DNA of 64,000 bases from Celerinatantimonas sp046054195 (GTDB lineage Bacteria; Pseudomonadota; Gammaproteobacteria; Enterobacterales; Celerinatantimonadaceae), in the NCBI RefSeq assembly GCF_046054195.1, contig NZ_JBEQCS010000013.1, positions 1 through 64,000 on the forward strand, given 5' to 3'. This document shows, piece by piece, positions 54,208-63,917 of this stretch. The first letter of the stretch is position 1. Every line of letters starts with the position of its first letter. A program made the translations under genes and the position numbers. The notes beneath the pieces are model-generated. The model saw only the letters and a list, made by a program, of their open reading frames with translations. It had not been told where the DNA came from and did no database searches.

Positions 54208-56036
54208 TTTTTTCCCCAAACCCGATAGGTGTTTCGCCCCGATGCTTTCGCTTCGTAGAGCGCCTCATCGGCTTGCTGAAACAGTTGCTGAGCATTGAGT
54301 CCACTTACCCATTGCGAAACACCAATACTACAGCTACATCGAATTTGTTGGGTGAAGCGATGTTCATTCACGCTTAATAATAGTTGAGCGGCAAGTTGGC
54401 TAGCGTCATCCAATAAGGTATCGGGAGCTAAAATTACGAATTCTTCTCCCCCCCAGCGAACCAATACATCACTGGCTCGCACCCGGGTGGAAAGCAACTG
54501 GGAAAATTCAACCAATAATTGGTCTCCCATTAGATGCCCGAATTGATCGTTAATTTGTTTAAAATAATCGATATCTATCAGCAATAACGATGAGGGGGAT
54601 TTATTGCGTTCACAGCGTTTAATCTCTCGTTGTATCTGGTCATTCAAAAACGTTCGATTATATAACCCAGTGAGTGAGTCCGTGTTTGCTTGAGTGGCGA
54701 GTAATTTGGCCATTTCCCGCTGAGCCTGATTATCAATCCCAGAGCATACAAACAGCTCCGGCAGATTCTTCTCTTTAACTAGCGATATATCAAATTGTAC
54801 ATAAACCGATTTCTCCATCAGGCTTAGCTTCATTTCACCACGCCAGTGCCCTCTTTTTGCGGCCATCTCAAGTAACTTGGGTAAAGCCGGTTCAAAGTGA
54901 ACGATTTGATCAAGTGGTTGCATTTGCATATCGATAAAACGCAAACCAAATGTCGCTAGAAAGAAATTGTTTACTCGTTTCACTCGCCCTTGAAGATCAA
55001 GAATAGCCAGAAATATTTTTCGAGTAAAAGCGGCTTCTAAGACCGCTGCTGATAAAGCTAACTGCTGACGACGTTTATATTGAACACCTAATAAGAAAAT
55101 CACCAACAACCCAAGCACTAAAAGTCCAAGAGCACCCAGTGTGACGGCTATAATCCAATTTTTTATCAAACCTAAGATCATTTTTGAATTGATTAATATC
55201 ACAGCCGGAAATTTATCATCTGAAACTGTAATCCAGCTAACTAACAACTGTCCGTTAGACGTGGCAATTTTGCCATATTGGCCTTGCGTGAGTTTCTCTA
55301 ACTGATCGCCTTGTTGTTTGACGTTAAAAGTGTGAGTCACTTTGACTAATATCTGGTGAGTTAATTGATTATGGCCAACATAAAAATAGCCTGATGGCGT
55401 TAACACGACCGAATTAGAACGAATCAATTGGCTCCCTGTTAATGGTGTTAACTTGCGAATTTGCTCAGGTGAATAAATACTCAACAACCAACCTGAAAAC
55501 TTATTTTGATGATTTAATACAGCGGTTTGTAACCCGATAAAACCTGGCCCAAAAAAATCCGTCGTAGACAACGCTGCCAGATCATTTTTATTGATTTTTT
55601 GCGCTAATCGCTCAGGAAGATGTTTGGTTAAGTTATAACCGGTGGGGGTATCAATCCAACCGACCACTTGACCACTAGCAGAGATATAATAAAAGCTCCC
55701 GGTTAATTTTTGATATCGCCGCATCGAAGAGAACAGTGACTTAAATTTCAGAAACTGCAACTTATCATCCATCTGCATGGCTTTAAGTTCATGCGCAATC
55801 AGAAAATTACGTTGCAGTGACTGTCGATAAGCTTCATTGATTTGCAACTGATAAGCATCAAAAGAGAGGCGAAACTCTTGTTCTACTTGGCGACTAGTGT
55901 GGCGATACTGCAGATAGATAGCTTCTGCGGCAAACGCAAAGATAAGCAAAACCCAAAGCACATTTAACCCAAGGAACCATCCTTGACGCGATAACCTCGC
56001 TTTTTTTGCTTTGTACTGCTGCGCGCTTGAGCTCAT
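54177..56036 (-). CDS. Membrane-bound diguanylate cyclase (Cache-like sensor, PAS, GGDEF)
   Basis: 619 residues from the ATG at 56036; a TTG at 56069 could add 11. Two membrane segments (about 20-45 and 290-320) flank a periplasmic Cache-like sensor. A PAS-like domain and a C-terminal GGDEF domain follow. The active site is RWGGEEF, and an RASD five residues before it forms the inhibitory I-site, so the enzyme should be active and feedback-controlled by c-di-GMP. No EAL domain. Confidence 0.92.
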   Translation of the reverse strand: MSSSAQQYKAKKARLSRQGWFLGLNVLWVLLIFAFAAEAIYLQYRHTSRQVEQEFRLSFDAYQLQINEAYRQSLQRNFLIAHELKAMQMDDKLQFLKFKSLFSSMRRYQKLTGSFYYISASGQVVGWIDTPTGYNLTKHLPERLAQKINKNDLAALSTTDFFGPGFIGLQTAVLNHQNKFSGWLLSIYSPEQIRKLTPLTGSQLIRSNSVVLTPSGYFYVGHNQLTHQILVKVTHTFNVKQQGDQLEKLTQGQYGKIATSNGQLLVSWITVSDDKFPAVILINSKMILGLIKNWIIAVTLGALGLLVLGLLVIFLLGVQYKRRQQLALSAAVLEAAFTRKIFLAILDLQGRVKRVNNFFLATFGLRFIDMQMQPLDQIVHFEPALPKLLEMAAKRGHWRGEMKLSLMEKSVYVQFDISLVKEKNLPELFVCSGIDNQAQREMAKLLATQANTDSLTGLYNRTFLNDQIQREIKRCERNKSPSSLLLIDIDYFKQINDQFGHLMGDQLLVEFSQLLSTRVRASDVLVRWGGEEFVILAPDTLLDDASQLAAQLLLSVNEHRFTQQIRCSCSIGVSQWVSGLNAQQLFQQADEALYEAKASGRNTYRVWGKNQDDKNALTS

Positions 56037-56089
56037 TGGCAAAACATCTTGTCTAATCAATAAGCTCAAGTATAGTCAGTCATTTACAA

Positions 56090-57511
56090 TTATGATGTTT
56101 GTTGATTACGTAGCTCTTCGGGGAGCTGTTTAGTTGTCGGCACTTGCAACTCTCGCAGTTGCTCAGCTTGTCGGATTAAATTACCGCGCCCTGCAGAAAG
56201 CTTCGTCAATGCCCCTTGATAACTATCACGCGCTTTATCAATTTGGCTGCCAATCTGGGTTAAGTCATCCACAAAGCCGCAGAATTTATCGTATAAACGC
56301 CCTGCCCGCTGAGCAATTTCAGCGACGTTACGTTGCTGATATTCACTACGCCAAAGATTCTCTACCGTGCGCAAAGCAACCAATAGACTACTTGGACTAA
56401 CCAATAAAATGTTTTGCCGACTAGCTAACGAGATAAGCTCTGAGTCATGTTGTAAAGCCAGTTGAAAGGCCGCTTCGATTGGAATAAATAACAGTACAAA
56501 GTCGAGCCCTTCGATACCGTATAAAGTCTGATAGTTTTTGCGTCCCAAACCATTAATATGGCCACGCACCGCACGAATATGTTCCTGAAGTGCTTTTTCT
56601 GCACTTGGCTCATCTTCACTGCGACAGTACCGCTCATAAGCAACGAGAGTTACTTTTGAATCGATAATAACGCAGCGGTTATCAGGAAGAGAAACCACGA
56701 CATCAGGCTTAATGACCTGTCCTTGTTGGTTCTTTCCTGTTACCTGCTGGCGATATTCATGCCCTTCTCGAAGCCCGGACTCTTCTAAAATACGAGCTAA
56801 GACCACTTCGCCCCAATTCCCTTGCTGCTTGTTGTCGCCTTTGAGTGCTCGGGTTAAATTCACCGCTTCTTCACTCATTTTTTGGTTAAGTTCACTTAGT
56901 CGTTCAACCTGAGATTTCAGCGAGTGGCGCTCGCGCGATTCGGTATCGTAACTTTGCTGGACTTGCTGGCGAAAATTATCCAGTTGTTGACGCAGCGGTG
57001 CCAACAAACCATTCATGCTCTGTTGGTTCTGCTCTTGCATCGTGGTCGCTTTTTTCTCAAAGATCTGTTGCGCTAAATTTTCGAATGTTTCTTTAAAACG
57101 CTGCTCGGTTTTGGCAAGCTGGGAAAGCTGATTAGCATCATCTTCACGTTGCTGCACAAGACGAGCAATCTCGCTTTGCAGCTCAGATTGTTTAGTAAAC
57201 GCTTTTTCTAAAGCGATACGCTGTTCATTCAGTTGGCTCTGCAATGCATCACTATATTCAGCTTTTGCTTGCAATTGCCCTTGTTGATGGATGAGTTGCT
57301 GCTGGCGTTGCTGCAGATGATAATTTTCATCTCGATAACTGTCATATTGGGTTTGCAACAGTTCATACTCACGTTTAAGCGTCTGGTAATCTTGATGAAT
57401 CTTGGTAAATCGCTGGCGGATAAACCAGCAAAAAAACCAGCTAACACCTATAATCAACACCAATAGATATACCCAGGTGATTGAAATTGGCTGTGTGAAA
57501 AAATTGCCCAC
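56090..57511 (-). CDS. rmuC: DNA recombination protein RmuC
   Basis: 473 residues. One N-terminal membrane anchor (VYLLVLIIGVSWFFCWFI), about 160 residues of coiled coil, then the RmuC domain with GNWGEVVLARILEESGLREG and PDVVVSLPDNRCVIIDSKV, a PD-(D/E)xK-like site. RmuC limits recombination at inverted repeats. GTG start with GGAG 8 nt upstream. 3' end close to the diguanylate cyclase gene (53 bp), so possibly cotranscribed. Confidence 0.93.
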   Translation of the reverse strand: MGNFFTQPISITWVYLLVLIIGVSWFFCWFIRQRFTKIHQDYQTLKREYELLQTQYDSYRDENYHLQQRQQQLIHQQGQLQAKAEYSDALQSQLNEQRIALEKAFTKQSELQSEIARLVQQREDDANQLSQLAKTEQRFKETFENLAQQIFEKKATTMQEQNQQSMNGLLAPLRQQLDNFRQQVQQSYDTESRERHSLKSQVERLSELNQKMSEEAVNLTRALKGDNKQQGNWGEVVLARILEESGLREGHEYRQQVTGKNQQGQVIKPDVVVSLPDNRCVIIDSKVTLVAYERYCRSEDEPSAEKALQEHIRAVRGHINGLGRKNYQTLYGIEGLDFVLLFIPIEAAFQLALQHDSELISLASRQNILLVSPSSLLVALRTVENLWRSEYQQRNVAEIAQRAGRLYDKFCGFVDDLTQIGSQIDKARDSYQGALTKLSAGRGNLIRQAEQLRELQVPTTKQLPEELRNQQTS

Positions 57512-57586
57512 GACGGTTTCTCCGTTGTATCTATGCTATTAGCCCGGTATCATCAGGGCTGTATCTGTATGAATCAAGGAATAATT

Positions 57587-57877
57587 ATGGGTCTTTTTAA
57601 TTCTCTTAAAGCCCTGCTTAGCACCCCAGCTCCGACGGCTACTAAACAACATGAGTCGGTGGACTATCAAGGATTTAGTATTACACCTGAACCAATCGCT
57701 GAAAAAGGCCAGTATCGAGTAGCAGGTTATATTCGTAAAACTGTTGGCGAAAATGCCTGTGAACATCGCTTTATTCGCAGTGACGTATGCATGAGCGAAG
57801 AACAAGCAGTCGAGTTGACCATTAGCAAATGTCAGGTCTTTATTGACCAACTCGGCGAAAAAATATTTGAGTCATAA
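57587..57877 (+). CDS. hlyU: HlyU-family protein
   Basis: 96 residues from the ATG at 57587, with AAGGAATAATT in front. Pattern VDYQGFSITPEPIAEKGQYR and EHRFIRSDVCMSEEQAVELT is that of PF10115 (HlyU). The V. cholerae HlyU activator is a different ArsR-type protein; this family is named after it only by annotation. Function not established here. It is divergent from rmuC. Confidence 0.85.
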   Translation: MGLFNSLKALLSTPAPTATKQHESVDYQGFSITPEPIAEKGQYRVAGYIRKTVGENACEHRFIRSDVCMSEEQAVELTISKCQVFIDQLGEKIFES

Positions 57878-57935
57878 TCACGGCCAAATTCATAATACGG
57901 ATTATAGCCATATTAAAATCACGGAGTTTATATTG

Positions 57936-58388
57936 ATGCGTTGGTTAATCACATTACTTGCTCTTGCAACATTAACATTGGTTACAGGTTGTACCCAAAG
58001 CGCTATCTCAAGTCATCAAACTGATGGAACGGTAACGCAAAATGGGAAACAAAAAGAACTCACGGCATTTGAAGATATTCCAGCTAATTCAGATACAAAA
58101 CTTGACCCTGAGGCATCAATTATCATCAGTGAAGGTGATGACTGGATGGGACGGTTAGTGCTTAATAATGATATGACACCCTTTGCGACCTTTGATTATT
58201 ACCGCCAACATATGCCTGAGCTCGGCTGGAACTTGGTTGCATCAGTTAAAAGCCAAAATGCGGTACTCACATATATGAAAGGAACTCGGGTAGCAACGCT
58301 TCAGATTTCTGGCAGTAAATTTGGCGATAGTCGCATTACCATTACCGTATCTCCTGCAACAGGCGTGATGCCCAAAAAAGTTAAATAA
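57936..58388 (+). CDS. Lipoprotein of unknown function
   Basis: 150 residues from the ATG at 57936. The N-terminus MRWLITLLALATLTLVTGC is a lipoprotein signal with lipobox LVTGC. The mature part has FATFDYYRQHMPELGWNLVA, resembling small outer-membrane-linked lipoproteins that have an alpha-beta fold. I start after the signal because the upstream part of the frame overlaps hlyU and is not signal-like. Probably exported and lipidated. Confidence 0.75.
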   Translation: MRWLITLLALATLTLVTGCTQSAISSHQTDGTVTQNGKQKELTAFEDIPANSDTKLDPEASIIISEGDDWMGRLVLNNDMTPFATFDYYRQHMPELGWNLVASVKSQNAVLTYMKGTRVATLQISGSKFGDSRITITVSPATGVMPKKVK

Positions 58389-58403
58389 TCACTTAGGTTA
58401 TTG

Positions 58404-59048
58404 ATGAGATACTATTTAATTTTAGTATTGATGTCTGTGCTAATGAGCCCTATTGCGCAAGCAAGCCATTGCAACGCATCCATCAAGCTTGAAGGCGTTA
58501 AACATCCAATCGATATTTGCGCCAATAGCTCTGGAAAATATTTCTTTAATAAAGAATATGCTGAGCTTAACCATACTATTGCGCCAATGCCACAAGCTGA
58601 CTCGACAAACAATAAGAGTAAATATTATCCTCACCGGAAAAATGCAATAGATTATAAAGTGCTCATCGCCAAAACAATCGATCAACAGTTTTACCCGCTA
58701 TTAGAGCAAGAAGAACCATTAAAGCTTAATAACTCGCACTCGCTTAACTCGATTGTTATTGCAGCCTACCGAGAAGATAATACAGCCTTTCACTTTATTT
58801 TAAAATATGATTTCAACCCACACTCAAAGCAGGTTGAACTGTCAGAGCTTTTATACGTTGAACATCAAATAACCGCTGCACATACTTACGTTAGCTATTA
58901 TCGAGTGAAAGGTAAAATTCCTCACGAAATTAAACAGCTCAGTGACTATAATCGCCGCCAATATACCCATTTCATCGTTCACAACTTATTTCATAAAATC
59001 GATAAATTAGCGCTAAATTTAGTCCCATTAGCCCAATACGATGAATAG
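58404..59048 (+). CDS. Secreted hypothetical protein
   Basis: 214 residues from the ATG at 58404. MRYYLILVLMSVLMSPIAQA is a cleavable signal peptide (AQA-SHC). Two Cys near the new N-terminus (SHCNAS, DICANS) may form a disulfide. No family was recognised. It is 15 bp downstream of the lipoprotein gene, so the two may be an operon. Confidence 0.65.
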   Translation: MRYYLILVLMSVLMSPIAQASHCNASIKLEGVKHPIDICANSSGKYFFNKEYAELNHTIAPMPQADSTNNKSKYYPHRKNAIDYKVLIAKTIDQQFYPLLEQEEPLKLNNSHSLNSIVIAAYREDNTAFHFILKYDFNPHSKQVELSELLYVEHQITAAHTYVSYYRVKGKIPHEIKQLSDYNRRQYTHFIVHNLFHKIDKLALNLVPLAQYDE

Positions 59049-59055
59049 ATAATAA

Positions 59056-59856
59056 TTAACGCAGCATCCCCATGATCATCCGCCTGACATCAGTGATATC
59101 AAAAGGTTTATCAACCAACGCTGACACACCGCTTTGACGAACGCCATTGAGTTTGGCGGTGTTATCTTCTGAGGTAACCATCATCACTGGAATATGCTTA
59201 AATTCTTCGCTATGTCTTAGTGCTTCAACAAACGCTGCGCCATTCATCACCGGCATGTTGTAATCGGAAATCACCAAATCTGCGGCACGCTCTGATAGCT
59301 CCTCAAGTCCTTGTTTCCCATTATTAGCTCGGCGAATATCAACTATCCCTATATTTTGTAACACTTTAGAAATATGGTTCTGAGCCGTTTTACTATCATC
59401 AACAACTAATACTGAAATTTCTCGAAGACTTTGCTCTATTTCACTATTGTCGTGATCTTCAGGCTCGATATAACTGAGTGTGGCATTCAGTGCATTGACT
59501 AAATCTGAAAACTGAAATGGTTTGGGTAGAATAGCCACAATACCCGCTTGTTTTATCGCATCTAATGAATGAAATTTATCTTCACTAGAAATCAACATAT
59601 AAGCGGTAGATTCAAGCAAGGTATTATTACGCAGAGCCTCAATTAAATCAGTTGCTGTACCATCATCAAAATACATTGGGCTAATGACTAAATCTGGAAA
59701 TTTCGAAACGGCAACGTCATAAGCACTCGTGCAATTTTCAGCAAATAGAAACTGATCAATTCCAGCTTCATGTAGTTTTCTATGAATAATATTGCGCTGC
59801 GTATGCGATGGCTCAACCAACAAAATAGTAAGTTCCGAAAGGGATAGTGATTGCAT
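59056..59856 (-). CDS. Double-receiver response regulator with a degenerate first receiver
   Basis: 266 residues, no output domain. REC1 (9-128): VEPSHTQ replaces the acidic pair, and the phosphoacceptor position is Pro60 (DLVISPMYF). REC2 (147-266): VVDDSK acidic pair, D198 in VISDYNMP, Thr/Ser in VTSE and Lys in DKPF, all intact. The protein is likely phosphorylated only on REC2 and signals by protein contact, as CheY-like or VieB-like proteins do. No kinase is adjacent. Confidence 0.88.
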   Translation of the reverse strand: MQSLSLSELTILLVEPSHTQRNIIHRKLHEAGIDQFLFAENCTSAYDVAVSKFPDLVISPMYFDDGTATDLIEALRNNTLLESTAYMLISSEDKFHSLDAIKQAGIVAILPKPFQFSDLVNALNATLSYIEPEDHDNSEIEQSLREISVLVVDDSKTAQNHISKVLQNIGIVDIRRANNGKQGLEELSERAADLVISDYNMPVMNGAAFVEALRHSEEFKHIPVMMVTSEDNTAKLNGVRQSGVSALVDKPFDITDVRRMIMGMLR

Positions 59857-60093
59857 AAATCCTCACACTGAATAACAACAATCCGTTATAGCTGTATATT
59901 TGTCTGCTTTTAATTTAGCTTAATTTTAGTATCAATGTAGCCCATTAAGCTAAAAATCGATAACTGTACTCAGAGCACAAAACTAACAATTACCTGACAA
60001 ACCGAGTAAAACAAGCCATCATCAATCTTTAGGCTCTTGAAATTAGGTCTTCTCATCCCCATCTCAAAGGCAAAGTCACCGAAGGAAATTTTT

Positions 60094-60951
60094 ATGTCTA
60101 CAGCTGAATATATCGTTGATATCACGATGGAAAATGCCAAATCCATTTTGATTGACCGATCGTTTGAAACCCCTGTTGTTATCGATTTTTGGGCTGATTG
60201 GTGCGAGCCTTGTAAAGATCTCATGCCTATTTTAGAAAAATTAGCCAATGAGTATCAGGGCGCGTTTACCTTGGCTCGCGTAAATGCAGATGCGATGCAA
60301 CCACTAGCTGGACAATTTGGCATCCGCAGTCTGCCAACCGTAATGATCATGCAAAACGGCCAGCCTGTGGACGGCTTTGCGGGCGCACAACCTGAAGGTG
60401 CAATCCGAGAAATACTGGAGAAATATCTGCCCAAAGCCGAAGATATCAAGCTCAACGAGGCCAAAGAATTTCTAGAAGCGAACGATTTAGCCAATGCATT
60501 AAACGCCGCCAAAGAAGCTTGGGATATCGATTCAAAACGCACTGATATACACTTTATGTACATTCGCGCATTAGTTGCGAATAATCGCTGGGAAGAAGCT
60601 AAAAAATTACTAAATGAAACCAAACTTGAAGATCAACAAGCTGAATATCACGAATTACTCAGCCAAGTTGAACTGTTAGAAAAAGCATCTGATACGCCGC
60701 AAATGCAAGCGCTTGAAAAAAGGATTGAACAAAACCCAGAAGATGATGAGCTAAAAGTTCAGCTGGCGGTTCAATACACTCAAGCCAATCGTAATGAAGA
60801 TGCGCTAGAGCTTTTATTTAGCATGCTGAGCAAAAATTTAGACAGTGCCAATGGTGAAGCAAAACAGACATTTTTAGACATCGTCAACACGCTTTCAGGC
60901 GATCCGATCGCCTCAAAATTCCGTCGTCGCTATTTTAGTCTGCTTTATTAA
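60094..60951 (+). CDS. cnoX: CnoX (YbbN) thioredoxin-fold chaperone with TPR
   Basis: 285 residues from the ATG at 60094, after AAGGAAATTTTT. N-terminal thioredoxin domain with WCEPC (C37, C40), C-terminal TPR-like helices. E. coli CnoX has SxxC and no reductase activity, protecting proteins under bleach stress with DnaK/GroEL; here the CxxC suggests redox activity. Monocistronic with a hairpin terminator. Confidence 0.9.
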   Translation: MSTAEYIVDITMENAKSILIDRSFETPVVIDFWADWCEPCKDLMPILEKLANEYQGAFTLARVNADAMQPLAGQFGIRSLPTVMIMQNGQPVDGFAGAQPEGAIREILEKYLPKAEDIKLNEAKEFLEANDLANALNAAKEAWDIDSKRTDIHFMYIRALVANNRWEEAKKLLNETKLEDQQAEYHELLSQVELLEKASDTPQMQALEKRIEQNPEDDELKVQLAVQYTQANRNEDALELLFSMLSKNLDSANGEAKQTFLDIVNTLSGDPIASKFRRRYFSLLY

Positions 60952-60985
60952 GAAAAAATCAAGGCGCATTTGCTGCGCCTTGATT
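60951..60985. terminator. Terminator between cnoX and the ABC ATPase gene
   Basis: AATCAAGGCGCA, TTTGC loop, TGCGCCTTGATT: a 12-bp stem with T-run on the minus strand and weaker one on the plus strand, placed between convergent genes. Confidence 0.85.
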
Positions 60986-60995
60986 CATTTAGAAC

Positions 60996-61748
60996 TTAAA
61001 GGATTTTTGCAAGGAACTGCTGTAATCGAGGATGTTCTGGATTATCAAAAACCGCTTGTGGTGTATCATCAACCAACAATGCGCCTTCTTCCATAAATAA
61101 CACTCGGTCTGCAACCTCTTTGGCAAACCCCATTTCATGGGTCACGATTGCCATGGTCATCCCTTCTTTGGCCAAACCTTTCATAACATCGAGCACCTCA
61201 CCGACCATTTCTGGGTCAAGCGCAGATGTTGGTTCATCAAATAACATTAAATCGGGTTTCATCGCCAACGCTCTAGCAATTGCCACACGTTGCTGCTGCC
61301 CCCCAGATAAATGCGTTGGATAGTTGTTCATACGATCTGCTAATCCAACTCGTTTCATCAGCTCTTTAGCTTGTTCTGCAACTTCTTTGGCAGGACGTTT
61401 TGCGACTTTTAACGGCGCTAACATCACGTTTTCCAATGCTGTTTTATGAGGGAACAGGTTAAAGCTCTGAAACACCATCCCAACATTTTGGCGAAGCTGA
61501 TTGATATTGGTTGATTTAGCATACATATCGATGCCATCAACCATAATTGAACCGGCGCTAATCTCTTCAAGCTGGTTAAGCGTGCGTAAAAACGTTGATT
61601 TACCAGAACCTGACGGCCCAATAATTACAACCACTTCACCACGATGAATCGTTGCTGAAACCGCTTTAAGTGCGTGACAACCATTTGGATAGAATTTATC
61701 AACTCCATTGGCAACCACCATTAATTCATTGCTTTGTTGATTAGTCAC
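60996..61748 (-). CDS. Polar amino acid ABC transporter ATPase (GlnQ-like)
   Basis: 250 residues. Walker A GPSGSGKS, Q-loop VFQSFNLFPH, signature LSGGQQQRVAIARAL, Walker B LMLFDEPTSALD. The GTG start overlaps the permease stop by 8 bp. With the permease and binding protein upstream it forms one importer. Confidence 0.94.
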   Translation of the reverse strand: MTNQQSNELMVVANGVDKFYPNGCHALKAVSATIHRGEVVVIIGPSGSGKSTFLRTLNQLEEISAGSIMVDGIDMYAKSTNINQLRQNVGMVFQSFNLFPHKTALENVMLAPLKVAKRPAKEVAEQAKELMKRVGLADRMNNYPTHLSGGQQQRVAIARALAMKPDLMLFDEPTSALDPEMVGEVLDVMKGLAKEGMTMAIVTHEMGFAKEVADRVLFMEEGALLVDDTPQAVFDNPEHPRLQQFLAKIL

Positions 61749-62685
61749 TGGCAGATAACCTCTTCTCTAACCGTTGAATTCCCCACGACAGTGAGCCTGT
61801 TACTAGCAAGTAAAGTGCAGCAACCGTGAACCATACTTCAAATGGCGCAAAACTCCCACTAACCACTTCGCGTCCAGCTTTTGTTAAGTCAGTAATCGAG
61901 ATAACAGAAACCAGTGATGAATCTTTAATTAAGTTGATGAACTGTCCAGCTAGTGGCGGAAGAATTTGTTTAAATGCCTGCGGCAAAATCACATATCGCA
62001 TCGCCTGTGGATAGGTCATCCCCAAAGAACGAGCGGCTTCCATTTGTCCATTTGAGATAGACTGGATCCCAGCTCGAATAATTTCAACAACATAAGCCCC
62101 GGTAAAGACCGATAATGCAACCACGCCTGCAGTAAATCGATCGAGATGTAAGACCGTACCAATAAAGAAATAAACAATGAAGATTTGAACCAATAACGGC
62201 GTGCCACGAATCAATTCCACATAAGTCAGTGATAGATCCCTGGCTAACTGATTTTTAGCCACCCTCATCAGCCCAAAAATAAGCCCGAGGATCACGGCAA
62301 AAATCAAGGAGATAAATGATATTTCAATGGTCACCCAGAGCCCGACTGCAATCGGTCCAAACTGCCATTGATTAAGTTGCGCAACAACATCGCCTTCATA
62401 GACCATATCGCCATCGCCAACTGTTAATTTATCATATTTTTTAATAACCTGCGGAGTACTCTGACCCAAGAGCTGAATGCTCAAGTGGCCATTTTTAATA
62501 TATGCGGTTCCATCACCCTGAGCACGAATATCCTGCGCTTGAGTGTTGATCACATATGGCCACAATCGCTCCCAGTGCCAATTATAGTTAATTCGCTGAC
62601 CCGATTGATAAACACCGAAAATCAGCAGAGCCATGATCACGACGAATAAGCCATGACCTGTCCAGCGGTTAGTTTTAGACTGCAT
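61741..62685 (-). CDS. Polar amino acid ABC transporter permease (GlnP-like)
   Basis: 314 residues. The N-terminal membrane helix is followed by a ~75-residue periplasmic insertion (about 40-115) before the core permease. EAA loop GQMEAARSLGMTYPQAMRYVILPQA. A TRELGTP-like segment reads ELIRGTPLLVQIF. The extra periplasmic stretch is longer than in GlnP. Confidence 0.93.
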   Translation of the reverse strand: MQSKTNRWTGHGLFVVIMALLIFGVYQSGQRINYNWHWERLWPYVINTQAQDIRAQGDGTAYIKNGHLSIQLLGQSTPQVIKKYDKLTVGDGDMVYEGDVVAQLNQWQFGPIAVGLWVTIEISFISLIFAVILGLIFGLMRVAKNQLARDLSLTYVELIRGTPLLVQIFIVYFFIGTVLHLDRFTAGVVALSVFTGAYVVEIIRAGIQSISNGQMEAARSLGMTYPQAMRYVILPQAFKQILPPLAGQFINLIKDSSLVSVISITDLTKAGREVVSGSFAPFEVWFTVAALYLLVTGSLSWGIQRLEKRLSASD

Positions 62686-62715
62686 TCGAACATTCTCTAT
62701 ATAAAATCAAACAAG

Positions 62716-62742
62716 GCTAGCTGAGCATTTCGCTCAGCTAGC
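62716..62742 (-). other. Hairpin between binding-protein and permease genes
   Basis: GCTAGCTGAGC, five bases, GCTCAGCTAGC: an 11-bp stem on the minus strand, with only TTGTTT after it. In such operons a hairpin here usually stabilises the binding-protein mRNA and lowers permease expression. Confidence 0.7.
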
Positions 62743-62750
62743 TTCAAACT

Positions 62751-63557
62751 CTACTGGACCTGACTCAACCAGCGGTCTGATTTAAACCAATGGTCATAGA
62801 TACGTTGGTATGTACCGTCACCTTTGGTTTGACGTAAGAAGTTATTAAGGAAGTTCAGAAAATCTGGATCGCCCTGACGAACAGCCCATGCCAGAGGTTC
62901 ATAAGTAAATGGTTTGTCTAAGAAGACAACTTGTTTTTGATGCTGAGATGCATAAATTGCGTTAAATGGCATATCGTAAACGAATGCATCTGCTTTACCG
63001 TTAGCAACCTGCAATACTGCATCAGCTTCGGTATCAAACAGCTGCTGTTTGGCTTTTGACATATAACGTTTTGCAGCCTGAGAACCAGTAGTACCCAGTT
63101 TAGAGGCGATTGTATATTTAGCGTTATCTAAGTCTTTGTAACTTGTGATTTTACCTTTAAGTGAAGGTTTAATCAGAATTGTCTGACCGATAACAATGTA
63201 TGGATGAGCAAAGTTAACTTTCAGGTTACGTTTAGGGGTAATCGTCATACCACCCATGATGATATCGCATTTACCTGTTTGCAGAGCAGGAATAATCCCA
63301 TCCCAAGCAGTATTTACAGGAACAAATTTAACGCCCATTGCGCGTGCCATCTGTTTACCCATATCAATATCAAAGCCGATGAAACGACCATCTTTGGTTT
63401 TCATTTCAAATGGCATGTAACCTGCTTCGAAACAAACTCGCAGACTACCACTGTCCTGAATCTGTTCTAAAGCTGATTTAGCCATTGCCTGTGTGCTTGC
63501 GAGCGCCGAACAAGCTAAAGCCAGTCCTAATGCAGCATGAGTAAAAAATTTTTTCAT
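62751..63557 (-). CDS. Periplasmic polar amino acid-binding protein
   Basis: 268 residues from the ATG at 63557 (MKKFFTHAALGLALACSALA). The frame is open upstream but only the signal peptide fits. SBP_bac_3 motifs: GSLRVCFEAGYMPFEMK, FDIDMGKQMARAMGVKF, WDGIIPALQTGKCDIIMGGM. Binds polar or basic amino acids; specificity unknown. First gene of the ABC operon. An upstream in-frame ATG at 63566 would add MEI. Confidence 0.93.
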   Translation of the reverse strand: MKKFFTHAALGLALACSALASTQAMAKSALEQIQDSGSLRVCFEAGYMPFEMKTKDGRFIGFDIDMGKQMARAMGVKFVPVNTAWDGIIPALQTGKCDIIMGGMTITPKRNLKVNFAHPYIVIGQTILIKPSLKGKITSYKDLDNAKYTIASKLGTTGSQAAKRYMSKAKQQLFDTEADAVLQVANGKADAFVYDMPFNAIYASQHQKQVVFLDKPFTYEPLAWAVRQGDPDFLNFLNNFLRQTKGDGTYQRIYDHWFKSDRWLSQVQ

Positions 63558-63917
63558 TATTTCCATCTCTACTTTTTTATGATTATTCACCGTAAAAATC
63601 CGATTTACGGTATATGATGTTGTGTTTATGTGAATTATCAAAACATGATTGCTTCGATAAGACCTTACCATAATGCGACAGACTGGTGCATTATTTCAAT
63701 AGGTCAAATGGATTAAGTCATTAATTTTGCCGTTTATAGTGTTTAACCATGGGAACGACTGACTACATGATTATTTAATCGACAAATCTAATGAATCAAT
63801 TTTGTACAATTATAGCTATTTTCCGGCGCTTTTCTCTGCTTTAGGATGCATCGATTGCTCTTGGTCATAAAGTTACGTAATCTTGATCTCATTCATTCAT
63901 TGAGTCAGGAAAATTAG
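63558..63917. other. Divergent promoter region between the binding protein and the aminopeptidase gene
   Basis: 360 bp without a gene; AT-rich, with the Shine-Dalgarno AGGAAAATTAG of the rightward gene at its end. No recognised operator. Confidence 0.4.
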
